Source: Colwellia psychrerythraea (lineage in GTDB: Bacteria > Pseudomonadota > Gammaproteobacteria > Enterobacterales > Alteromonadaceae). Taken from it: 64,000 bases of DNA. Both the position numbers and the translations under genes were made by a program. Location: positions 62,001 through 126,000 of the forward strand of contig NZ_JQEC01000011.1 in NCBI RefSeq assembly GCF_000764185.1, read 5' to 3'. Below the pieces are notes generated by a model. That model saw nothing but the letters and a program-made list of their open reading frames with translations. It had not been told where the DNA came from and did no database searches. Every line of letters starts with the position of its first letter. The first letter of the stretch is position 1. This document shows, one piece after another, positions 19,411 to 26,882 of the stretch.

Positions 19411-19907
19411 ATTACTAGCTTATATGATGCATCCTGCATACATATTTAATGATCTCAGCTCTTCCTTGAGTAACTATCCTTAGTTTACCTAATTAGATAA
19501 TCTCCTTATATAAACATCCATTTTAATAGCTATCCATAACTATCGTCTTCCTGACCTTGGTGATCCTTACCAAGCCACATCCATGTTCATATCATCCATA
19601 GTGGCATCCTACCACTAGACTTCATCCTTAAAGCCTCCCTGTTAAACCGTATTTTAAATAACACCAAGGCATCAATTAAAATTAAAGCATCCTGCTTCAG
19701 GTTTTCCCTCTATCTTTTACAAGCATCCTTACTAATATCTTCCTTGAAGTGCGTCCATTGCATCCTGTTTTCTCAACTTAATCCGTAAGTTATGTTTACT
19801 GTCCACAGTAATTCCTTAAGCTACTAGTTCCAATTTAGTAACTTGCATCATCCATAATCGCATTACAAGTAATGTTGAAGCTTCCTGCTCCTTGTCTTCC
19901 TGACAAG
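19382..19907 (-). ncRNA. csrB: CsrB-like CsrA-sequestering RNA, copy A
   Basis: This region of about 525 nt carries no protein gene and is read on the minus strand. That strand contains 27 GGA motifs (TCC on the plus strand), many as CAGGAU, AAGGAU or UGGAU in loops of small stems. Examples are AAGCA-TCC-TGCTT at 19685-19697, TTACTG-TCCA-CAGTAA at 19796-19811 and CTTGTC-TTCCT-GACAAG at 19891-19907. Hairpins with GGA in the loop are the CsrA-binding signature of CsrB/CsrC/RsmZ RNAs. The 3' end is a strong terminator. A TATTAT -10 box and a GacA-type box lie upstream. It is much longer than E. coli CsrB (about 370 nt). Copy B at 20446-21108 is homologous. The start site is inferred from the -10 box. 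Confidence 0.88.
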
Positions 19908-19911
19908 ATTA

Positions 19912-19940
19912 ATAATATGCCTAAATTTCACTTATCGAAG
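19912..19940 (-). promoter_or_regulatory. Promoter of csrB-like RNA copy A
   Basis: Read on the minus strand, TATTAT (19917-19912) is the -10 box. The hexamer CTTCGA, 17 bases upstream, is conserved in both copies and is a poor -35, which fits activator dependence. Transcription should begin near 19907. Confidence 0.6.
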
Positions 19941-20051
19941 CTTATTAACAACATCGCTCTCAAGTGTAAAAGTAGCTTAATGATTAGTATCTATTATTAA
20001 TCCTTATTAATCATTGAGATAAATCAATCCTCTTCTCTATTACAGCAGTAA

Positions 20052-20069
20052 TTGCCAAGATATCTCACA
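20052..20069. promoter_or_regulatory. Conserved element TTGCCAAGATATCTCACA upstream of csrB copy A
   Basis: This 18-base block differs in one base from 21252-21269 upstream of copy B and lies at the same spacing from the GacA box (4 bp). The surrounding sequence is much less conserved. It is probably a second regulator site or an extension of the UvrY/GacA site. Confidence 0.5.
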
Positions 20070-20073
20070 GCAG

Positions 20074-20091
20074 TGTAAGACATGTCTTATA
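20074..20091. promoter_or_regulatory. GacA/UvrY box of csrB copy A
   Basis: TGTAAG-ACATGT-CTTATA matches the GacA upstream activating consensus TGTAAG-N6-CTTACA in 11 of 12 defined positions. Its centre is about 175 bp upstream of the inferred start of copy A, the usual distance for GacA-controlled rsm/csr RNAs. Confidence 0.85.
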
Positions 20092-20150
20092 AAATAATAA
20101 TCCTTTCACGGTTTGTGTTTTTAATAATGAATAGTGGATTGATTAAGTAA

Positions 20151-20368
20151 CTTGAACTCTGGATAATGAGTACTTGATGTTTAAATAAAAACAACAACTT
20201 AAGGTTGTTAAGAACAAAATTTGCAAGATTAAGTAGAAATATGCTCTATCAATTTATTCAATTATCATGGCAAAACGTTTATGAATAACGGGTTATTTAT
20301 CGACGTTTTAACGCTTAGAATCTGATAAAGGGAAATATTGGGCCAGTGCTGCTTATCCAGATCTCAGG
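20151..20368. mobile_element. MITE-like repeat, copy 1
   Basis: This 218-bp element has imperfect terminal inverted repeats (CTTGAACTCTGGATAA at the left; the right end reads TTATCCAGATCTCAGG). It is flanked on both sides by TTAAGTAA (20143-20150 and 20369-20376), a likely 8-bp target duplication. The interior resembles 32772-32997 in inverted orientation; both share the stretch around TGAATAACGGGTTATTTATC. There is no ORF inside. It lies between the terminator of csrB copy B and the GacA box of copy A. Confidence 0.75.
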
Positions 20369-20445
20369 TTAAGTAAGAAAAGATAAGAATGAATCGGAGG
20401 TGGGCGAGTAGGTATTTATAAAGCTATCATTTACAACTTACAAAT

Positions 20446-20471
20446 AAAAAATGCGACTCGTTGAGTCGCAT
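20446..20471 (-). terminator. Terminator of csrB-like RNA copy B
   Basis: ATGCGACTC (20451-20459) pairs with GAGTCGCAT (20463-20471) around a 3-base loop; the minus strand continues into a run of six U. Confidence 0.88.
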
Positions 20472-21108
20472 CTCTATAACTAGCTTATACGGTGCATCCT
20501 GCACACATATTTAATAATCTCTTTTCTTCCTTGAACAGCTATCCTTAGCATATCCTTAGCATATCCTTTATGAGTCCACTCATATCCATTTGGGTAACAT
20601 TTAAGCACCACATTTAATCATCCATGATTAATGTCTTCCTGACACTTCACTCCTTAAATTATATCCTTCAACAAATCCGTGTAATTTATCCTTTAATTAA
20701 CCTTCCTTAGTTAATTTTCCTTATTAATAGTCATCCATAACAACTGTCTTCCTGACCTTGGTAATCCTCACCAAGTCACATCCATGTTTGTATCATCCAT
20801 AGCGGTATCCTACCACTAGACTTCATCCTAAAGCCTCCTTGTTAAACCCTACCCTAAGCGATACCAAAAGTACCAATTAGAATCAAAGCATCCTGCTTCA
20901 GGTTTTCCTTTTATCTTATTCAAGTATCCTTACTAATAACGTCCTTGAAACGCATCCATTGCATCCTACTTTCTCAACTCATCCTAAGTTATGTTTACTG
21001 TCCTCAGTAAGTCCATTTTTTGCCGTTCAGTCCATTAAACAACATTTATTTTCCTTAATTACATTACAAGTAATGCTGAAGCCCCCTGCTCCTTGTCTTC
21101 CTGACAGG
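20446..21108 (-). ncRNA. csrB: CsrB-like CsrA-sequestering RNA, copy B
   Basis: This minus-strand RNA gene of about 660 nt is homologous to copy A. The minus strand holds 36 GGA motifs, many in hairpin loops such as TTAATCAT-CC-ATGATTAA at 20614-20631 and CTTGTC-TTCCT-GACAGG at 21092-21108. The first about 370 nt of the RNA and the 3' end align with copy A. Copy B has an additional segment of about 135 nt (roughly 20541-20735) made of more such hairpins, including a short tandem repeat of TATCCTTAGCA. It ends in a terminator at 20446-20471. It has its own -10 box (TATTAT, 21118-21113) and a perfect GacA box at 21274-21291. No ORF of note is present on either strand. Confidence 0.88.
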
Positions 21109-21112
21109 ATTA

Positions 21113-21141
21113 ATAATACAGGTAAACCTTAGTTATCGAAG
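21113..21141 (-). promoter_or_regulatory. Promoter of csrB-like RNA copy B
   Basis: TATTAT (21118-21113 on the minus strand) with the same CTTCGA hexamer 17 bases upstream as in copy A. The predicted start is near 21108. Confidence 0.6.
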
Positions 21142-21251
21142 CTTGTTAACAGGTATGCTTTATTTGTAAAAATACTGTAACAGAGAAGGCGGATTAAAAA
21201 ACCCTATAAATCAATAGTATACCAATTTACATTTCTATATTTCAGCTAGGA

Positions 21252-21269
21252 TTGCCAACATATCTCACA
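21252..21269. promoter_or_regulatory. Conserved element TTGCCAACATATCTCACA upstream of csrB copy B
   Basis: Counterpart of 20052-20069; 17 of 18 bases are identical and the 4-bp spacing to the GacA box is the same. Confidence 0.5.
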
Positions 21270-21273
21270 ACGT

Positions 21274-21291
21274 TGTAAGACATGTCTTACA
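21274..21291. promoter_or_regulatory. GacA/UvrY box of csrB copy B
   Basis: TGTAAGACATGTCTTACA is a perfect palindrome and a perfect match to the TGTAAG-N6-CTTACA consensus for GacA/UvrY/VarA response regulators. Its centre is about 175 bp upstream of the inferred RNA start. Confidence 0.9.
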
Positions 21292-21293
21292 AA

Positions 21294-21322
21294 AAAAATA
21301 GCACTTTTTCAGTGCTATTTTT
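21294..21322 (-). terminator. Terminator of the GNAT acetyltransferase gene
   Basis: AAAAATAGCACT (21294-21305) pairs with AGTGCTATTTTT (21311-21322) around a 5-base loop. It directly abuts the GacA box of csrB copy B and insulates that promoter from the upstream gene. Confidence 0.85.
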
Positions 21323-21398
21323 AATTAGGGAAATAATCCGAGACAGGTGACAGGGAATTTCCCCCTCAATGTGAGTTAATCAAGCCCATCTATCGCAC

Positions 21399-22061
21399 TT
21401 AATTTCGATAATGAACCATCACAGCACCACATACATTTCCAACAGTAACCTCTTTGACTGTTTGATAATCAACATGTTTAAAAAACTCTTTAAACTTCCC
21501 TGAGGTAGCATAAACAGCAACCCCTTCGCTATCAGGATGCTCATCAAGTACGGTATTCACTGCTGCCATTAGATAATGACCAAACCCATGTTGTTGATGC
21601 AGAGGATGAACAGCAATAAATGATAGGAAATGGAAAACCTTTAAAGGCACTGCGGTCAAAACAGTTTGCTCTTTTTGCATCATCTGCTTAGTACTAAAGT
21701 AACCCGCATTAAGTAACATTTTTAAACGCCAATGCCAAAATCGATCACTGGCTAATGTTTCATCTGGGCTATTTATACAGGCTACCCCCACCATAGCTTC
21801 GCCAAGGTACAAACCAATCATAGGCTGTTTAGCTTGCCAAAAAGCATTGAGTTCTTCCCTAATAGCACCACGAAGACGTTGCTCATAATCCTCTTTGTCA
21901 CTATTAAATATTTCTAAAAAAACCGGATCATCATGATAAGCTTGATATAAAAGTGATGCCGCTAATTTCAATTCATGTGCACTCAAATAAGTCGCTCGAA
22001 TATTAACGTCTTGATTCAAGTTACTATCAATTCCATTTTCAACAGTTTCTGTCTCACTCAT
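21399..22061 (-). CDS. GNAT family N-acetyltransferase
   Basis: This 220-residue protein has a GNAT fold in its C-terminal two thirds. LSFIAVHPLHQQHGFGHYLMAAV near residues 145-167 is the acetyl-CoA pyrophosphate-binding motif A (Q-x-x-G-x-G/A pattern), followed by a VAVYATSGKFKEFFKHVDY stretch. The substrate is unknown. The N-terminal 25 residues are polar and not part of the fold. It stands alone, with its own terminator, upstream of the csrB RNA pair. Confidence 0.8.
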   Translation of the reverse strand: MSETETVENGIDSNLNQDVNIRATYLSAHELKLAASLLYQAYHDDPVFLEIFNSDKEDYEQRLRGAIREELNAFWQAKQPMIGLYLGEAMVGVACINSPDETLASDRFWHWRLKMLLNAGYFSTKQMMQKEQTVLTAVPLKVFHFLSFIAVHPLHQQHGFGHYLMAAVNTVLDEHPDSEGVAVYATSGKFKEFFKHVDYQTVKEVTVGNVCGAVMVHYRN

Positions 22062-22184
22062 TACTTTCTCCTACTCTGGCGGTGGGTAATTTTTATCTAA
22101 CAGCTCACAATAACAGCATAATTTCGAATAGGTCAAATATAATTAGTTTAAAAATCAACCATAACTATACAATTTTAGGCAAAA

Positions 22185-22209
22185 AAATACCCCGCTATGC
22201 GAGGTATTT
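22185..22209 (-). terminator. Terminator of the DUF3192 lipoprotein gene
   Basis: AAATACC and CGC pair with GCG and GGTATTT with one mismatch; the minus strand then runs into seven U. It lies 24 bp beyond the stop of the gene at 22233. Confidence 0.75.
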
Positions 22210-22232
22210 AAAGGTAAGGCTGTAACCTATAA

Positions 22233-22625
22233 TTAGTTGGCACTAACCTGTTGGGCTTTTGAATAATCACCGCCATTACCCGTTTCAATTAACTTACCAT
22301 CAATAAACTGTAAGAAAGTACATTCGTCTTTTGTTGTTAGGCCATCTTTATGTATACGTTGAGTACGATAATATAAAACGCGCACAGTACTGTCACCGTC
22401 AGTATAAGTCTCAGAGAAATCGGCCACCCCTAGTTTCTCTTGCATATCCATAAAAGAAGCACCTAACTGTACTTTTGCTATTTTTTTACGATTTTTATAC
22501 GTTCTGTCTTCACTATCTCCAATAAAGCCATGATCCATTCCATCGTCATTTATTTTAATGACACAACCAGATAAAGTCATGGCCAGTGGTGCCGCGATAA
22601 GTAAAGCTATTATGGATTTTTTCAT
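22233..22625 (-). CDS. DUF3192 family lipoprotein
   Basis: This 130-residue protein has a lipoprotein signal peptide, with lipobox LSGC and the Cys near residue 21. The mature domain resembles DUF3192 (QLGASFMDMQEKLGVADFSE, VLYYRTQRIHKDGLTTKDECTFLQF). The function is unknown. A second member without a lipobox is encoded at 30832-31257; both share the YRTQ-x5-DG(L/I)TT-x-DEC(T/S)F core. No operon partner is obvious. Confidence 0.82.
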   Translation of the reverse strand: MKKSIIALLIAAPLAMTLSGCVIKINDDGMDHGFIGDSEDRTYKNRKKIAKVQLGASFMDMQEKLGVADFSETYTDGDSTVRVLYYRTQRIHKDGLTTKDECTFLQFIDGKLIETGNGGDYSKAQQVSAN

Positions 22626-22819
22626 GTGTAATATTCCCTAAAAGTACAATGTTATAATTATGATAATTCTTCAGTTATCAAAAGCAATAAGCAAGCCAAT
22701 GAGCTAATCAATTGAAAATATTGAATTTTTAAAATAAAACAAATGAATCTCAAGACTTTTTTAGTTATATTGGCTAAAATATAGTTAATTTAATTAATTC
22801 TTTTTGAAAAGTAAGTAAA

Positions 22820-23194
22820 ATGACAATTATTGATGAAATATTAATCTGCGCAAATCAACTTGCCAACGATGGTAAAAAACCTACTGTTGCTTTAGTAAAG
22901 GCAAAGTTGAGTCAAAGAGCTCCATTAGCCACGTTAATAACCACGCTAAAAAACTGGCAGCACCAACCTGACTTTATTACGCCTAAAATTAAAGGCGATG
23001 GAAAAATAGAGCAGGATGAATTTACAAATAACTCCTCCGCATTACTCGACTCTCTTATTGATAGTGGCGCGATAAAAAAAGTAATTCAGCAATCATTAGA
23101 TCAAGAGTTAGCAGAGATAAAAAATGAATTAATCACCATGCAATTACAAATTAAACATTTAACTGAGCAACTAAATACAAAAGACAGTACTTAA
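22820..23194 (+). CDS. KfrA-N-like putative DNA-binding protein with coiled coil
   Basis: This 124-residue protein has an N-terminal helical domain (ILICANQLANDGKKPTVALV, residues 6-25) resembling the KfrA N-terminal DNA-binding domain, which has the pattern A-x-L-x-x-(D/E)-G-x-x-PTV. A predicted coiled coil lies at residues 80-118 (IKNELITMQLQIKHLTEQL). The similarity is by eye only. It faces syd convergently, one base apart. It may be a small nucleoid-binding or regulatory protein. Confidence 0.55.
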   Translation: MTIIDEILICANQLANDGKKPTVALVKAKLSQRAPLATLITTLKNWQHQPDFITPKIKGDGKIEQDEFTNNSSALLDSLIDSGAIKKVIQQSLDQELAEIKNELITMQLQIKHLTEQLNTKDST

Positions 23195-23195
23195 T

Positions 23196-23795
23196 TTATC
23201 TCTCGATCACTAGACTATTTGGTGTTAATTGATTTATAAAATTGGCTAATGAATCACTAAGCTTTTTATGTGGCTTGCAACCTACACGCTCAACCCAAAC
23301 TTCACCGTTGGTATTATCAACAGAGATAATCATATCTTCTTCATCTGTAACCGCGAAAAAAACCGTTTCGGCTTGTTTTAATCTTTGCTTCATTAATATA
23401 TGACCGATGATATTCTCTTGTAGTCGGTCAAAGTCCTCTTTATTCCAAGCAAAAAGTAACGATAACTGTCCTTCGCTGCACGTTGCCTCAATTTCACCAC
23501 TGAAAATAGTGGTAAAATAAGTTTTAATATCCTGATGTAACACGATATTTAATGCGGATTCAACATTATTAAAAGAAAGTAATATTGGATTGTTATCAGT
23601 CACTTTTGAGCTGTTCACAGCAACTGGTTGCCAACAATGGTGTTTTTCATCATGTGGGCTTAATTCACAAGGTGATAACCACTCTTCATCATGCTCGATT
23701 AGAGGTAAGTGCCCTAATAGCTCAATATGTTGTTGACCGTAGTCTTTACCGAATTTTAAAAGTACTTGCGCTAAAGTTTTATTTGTAGATGTCAT
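23196..23795 (-). CDS. syd: SecY-interacting protein Syd
   Basis: This 199-residue peripheral membrane protein belongs to the Syd family, which binds SecY and monitors translocon integrity in E. coli (181 residues there). Characteristic stretches are ALAQVLLKFGKDYG-like at the N-terminus (LAQVLLKFGKDYGQQH), LLFAWNKEDFDRLQENIIGHILMK (seen in two parts) and the acidic concave surface residues. It is divergent from queF, the same neighbour as in E. coli. Confidence 0.9.
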   Translation of the reverse strand: MTSTNKTLAQVLLKFGKDYGQQHIELLGHLPLIEHDEEWLSPCELSPHDEKHHCWQPVAVNSSKVTDNNPILLSFNNVESALNIVLHQDIKTYFTTIFSGEIEATCSEGQLSLLFAWNKEDFDRLQENIIGHILMKQRLKQAETVFFAVTDEEDMIISVDNTNGEVWVERVGCKPHKKLSDSLANFINQLTPNSLVIER

Positions 23796-23848
23796 ATAAA
23801 GAAAAGATCCTTTAAAATAGCAAGATGTTAGCTCACTACTGAAAATTT

Positions 23849-24709
23849 ATGGCCAATTATCAAAATGCAACGGAACTAAGCAAATTAACACTGGGTAAAA
23901 GTACACAATATTGCAGCGAATATACCCCAGATTTACTGCAAGGAGTACCTAGAAGTTTAAATAGGGATGACTTAGCACTAGAATCAAGCAATTTACCCTT
24001 TGTTGGCGAAGATGTATGGTATGGTTTTGAGCTCTCATGGCTTAATGAAAAGGGTAAACCTGTAGTGGCGGTTGCTGAATTTCGCTTTGCCTGTACCAGC
24101 ACTAATATTGTTGAGTCAAAATCTTTTAAACTCTATTTAAATAGCTTTAATCAAACACGCTTCGCCAGTATCAAGCAGGTGGAAGAGATCTTAACTAAAG
24201 ATCTTTCAAACATAGCTGGCTCACCAGCAAAAGTAAGTTTATATGGCGTCGATCATTGCCCCGCTTTAGATATAGCCAAAAAGCTAGACAATTGTTTTTG
24301 TATTGATGGTGAAGATATTAGTATTGATCATTATCAATATGATCCTGAGTTGCTGGTTAATGCACAAGATAAAGAAGAAAGCACTATAGTCGAAGAACAT
24401 TTAGTCAGCCACTTATTAAAATCAAATTGTTTAATAACCAACCAGCCTGATTGGGCAAGTGTTTATATTCAATATAGTGGTAAAGCTATTAATCATGCCT
24501 TACTGTTGAAGTATTTAATTTCTTTTCGTCAGCATAATGAATTTCACGAGCAGTGTGTTGAAAGAATATACTGTGACTTACAAAAGTTCTGTCAGCTTGA
24601 GGAGTTAACCGTGTTTGCACGCTACACTCGACGTGGAGGATTAGACATTAATCCATTTAGAAGTAGCCATACTAATCAAGCTCCTTTTGCCAGAACATTA
24701 CGCCAATAA
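23849..24709 (+). CDS. queF: NADPH-dependent 7-cyano-7-deazaguanine reductase QueF
   Basis: This 286-residue two-domain (YqcD-type) enzyme reduces preQ0 to preQ1 in queuosine synthesis. The active-site Cys lies in LKSNCLITNQPDW near residues 190-202, with the conserved QPDW and the C-terminal QLEELTVFARYTRRGGLDINPFRS region (seen in two parts). The QueF motif E-(S/L)-K-S-x-K-L-Y-L-N-S-x-N is seen as ESKSFKLYLNSFNQTRF. Length matches E. coli QueF (282). Confidence 0.95.
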   Translation: MANYQNATELSKLTLGKSTQYCSEYTPDLLQGVPRSLNRDDLALESSNLPFVGEDVWYGFELSWLNEKGKPVVAVAEFRFACTSTNIVESKSFKLYLNSFNQTRFASIKQVEEILTKDLSNIAGSPAKVSLYGVDHCPALDIAKKLDNCFCIDGEDISIDHYQYDPELLVNAQDKEESTIVEEHLVSHLLKSNCLITNQPDWASVYIQYSGKAINHALLLKYLISFRQHNEFHEQCVERIYCDLQKFCQLEELTVFARYTRRGGLDINPFRSSHTNQAPFARTLRQ

Positions 24710-24733
24710 CCTATTTCATTTATACCTCAATAA

Positions 24734-24771
24734 GTAGCATTAAAGCGATAAAAAATACGCTTTAATGCTAC
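24734..24771. terminator. Hairpin between queF and the M61 peptidase gene
   Basis: GTAGCATTAAAGCG (24734-24747) pairs perfectly with CGCTTTAATGCTAC (24758-24771) around a 10-base A-rich loop. It lies between two convergent genes and is probably a bidirectional transcription stop, although no T-run follows on the plus strand. Confidence 0.6.
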
Positions 24772-24783
24772 ATCAATGGTGCG

Positions 24784-26616
24784 TTATTTCTTTTCTGGAA
24801 AGTCTAGTCCTGTCCATGCTTTAAAGAAGGTTTTTTGCTCATTTTTTACTTTGTTCATCGGAATTATTTTCAGTTTGTTTTTAGCTATGCTACCTAGTTT
24901 AATCTTTGCAGTAACCAGCTTGTCTCGTCGAAAGTAAGTGATAGTGATAGTTTGCTCTGGCTTGAAATCTTTTAATCTATCTGCAAGCTCTTTTTCAACC
25001 ATACGTAACTCATCAATAGCAACAATGACATCTTCTGTAGTGAGCCCAGCATGCCATGCTGGACTATCTTTCTCAACAGATGAAATAACTAAACCATGAG
25101 TGCCGAGTTTAGTTTTAAGACCTGTCCATACTTTTGATTGATTTTTCGATTTATCGCTAGTATTTTTAGCATAACTCATCTCTAAACCTGCTTTAGCAAG
25201 TAGAGCGTTAAAATCAATTGTTTTTGTACCTTGGATGTTTTCTTGCCACCAAGTTTGGTAATTAGCGCCTGTTAGTTGCTTTAAAATAGCTAAAACATCA
25301 GTTTCATTATAGCTTTTTGGCAGTCGATATTGCTGATATAACTGGTTATGTACATTGCGATAATTTTTACCTAAGTCTGTTTTATCGAGAATATCAAAAT
25401 CTAGTAACCAAGAAGCTAAAAATCCTTCTGCATAGATATTAACACTATGATTATTACCATAATCTCCTCCCTCACTAATCCAAGCATCAAAACTTGCTTG
25501 TGCCACACTTTGACTTGCTTTGCCCGGTTTATGGATGTTTGCCGTGATACGTTTAGCAAGTGAAGTAAAAAACTCATCTGCTGTCATCAAATTACCGCGT
25601 AATAAAAGTTGATATTGCAAGTAACTAGTAGAGCCTTCCACTAGCCATAATAAATTAGAATAATTTTCTTGTTGGTAGTTATAAGGCACAATACCTTGTG
25701 GGCGGTACTGCTTTACATTCCATGTATGAACAAATTCATGCGCAGCAACAGCAATAAAGCTAAGGTAATCTTTACGGCTAGAAAATTTAAAACGTGATCG
25801 TTGAATAATGGTTGAATTAACATGCTCCGTTGCGCCGCGAGCGCCACTTGTTGCATGTACCATAAAGACATAACGCTTAAATGGGTAACCCTGCCAAATA
25901 TGCTTACTTTGTTTTACCAAGACCTGCAGGTCAGATACCATCTTGGCGCTGTCGTAATTACCTTCCCCCCAAATAACCAGCTCATATTTTCGGTTATCGA
26001 CATTAAATTCATGATGTTCATTTATACCTGTTTCAATGGGTGAATCAATCAATTGATCATAGTTTTTTGCTATAAATTGATGGTTACTTTCACCTGACGA
26101 AAGTCCAGAAAAACTATGCCAAAGTTTAGGTACAGAAAGTTGCACTTTATGCTCTTGCCCCCTAGTAGCCTTACTGTACATGACTACTGCAGAACTATCT
26201 AAAAATGCATGGCTATCATCAATATGGCGAGTTCTTTTTGATAACTCATTAGCATAAACTTGGTAACTTAAATGAATTTTTTTATTTGCTGTTCCTGTAA
26301 CTTGCCAAGTATGTTTATCAATTTTGCGCCAACTAAGCTCATTACCTTTACTGTCTTTAGCATTAAACTGACGAATGCCATTCGCTAGATTTAACGTCTG
26401 ATATTTACCTGTTCGCCAAGTAGGTAAATAAAATTTAACTTGTTTAACATTGGCTTGCTCGAATTTAAGTTCAACTATAGCTAGGTGATGCTCGGGATGC
26501 TCTATGTTAATGTTTATTTCTACGCTCGCGTGAGCAGATAGTAGTTGTGCAAAAAATAAAGATATTGCTATTATTAATTTGGTTTTATAGTTAAGCACTT
26601 GCTTCAATTCTCTCAT
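24784..26616 (-). CDS. M61 family metallopeptidase with PDZ domain
   Basis: This 610-residue secreted protease has a signal peptide of about 30 residues ending AHASVEI. It carries the M61 (glycyl aminopeptidase) domain with the zinc site HEFVHTW (HExxH near residues 287-293) and the downstream LVEGSTSYLQY glutamate. A PDZ domain follows in the C-terminal 120 residues (SSVEKDSPAWHAGLTTEDVI). Family members act in the periplasm, and some show preference for N-terminal glycine. Its role in this cell is unknown. Confidence 0.88.
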   Translation of the reverse strand: MRELKQVLNYKTKLIIAISLFFAQLLSAHASVEININIEHPEHHLAIVELKFEQANVKQVKFYLPTWRTGKYQTLNLANGIRQFNAKDSKGNELSWRKIDKHTWQVTGTANKKIHLSYQVYANELSKRTRHIDDSHAFLDSSAVVMYSKATRGQEHKVQLSVPKLWHSFSGLSSGESNHQFIAKNYDQLIDSPIETGINEHHEFNVDNRKYELVIWGEGNYDSAKMVSDLQVLVKQSKHIWQGYPFKRYVFMVHATSGARGATEHVNSTIIQRSRFKFSSRKDYLSFIAVAAHEFVHTWNVKQYRPQGIVPYNYQQENYSNLLWLVEGSTSYLQYQLLLRGNLMTADEFFTSLAKRITANIHKPGKASQSVAQASFDAWISEGGDYGNNHSVNIYAEGFLASWLLDFDILDKTDLGKNYRNVHNQLYQQYRLPKSYNETDVLAILKQLTGANYQTWWQENIQGTKTIDFNALLAKAGLEMSYAKNTSDKSKNQSKVWTGLKTKLGTHGLVISSVEKDSPAWHAGLTTEDVIVAIDELRMVEKELADRLKDFKPEQTITITYFRRDKLVTAKIKLGSIAKNKLKIIPMNKVKNEQKTFFKAWTGLDFPEKK

Positions 26617-26882
26617 TATAGGTTAACAAAGGGGGGGGATTGTAAGGTTAAACTATTTTAACAACGAAAAAATAGTTATTGCTAGGTAAAATTAACAAGG
26701 ACCAATGAAAGTTATTTTCAACTCTACACTGATAAATAGAGCTTTTATGTTGTAAATTGTCTTATACTAAAGCAAAGTAAATGCCATTATCTGATCATTT
26801 AGTGAATGGCAATCAGTAACCATCCTATTTGCTACTGATTAAAGTACTAACTATCCCTCTATGTAAAGGATTTATTGGTTTT

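Noticed and set aside
19383-21130. Repeated TCC-containing short palindromes as a CRISPR array or integron-like repeat array
   Set aside because: There is no constant-length repeat and spacer; the palindromes differ in stem sequence and share only TCC (GGA on the other strand) in the loop, which fits CsrA-binding RNA hairpins.
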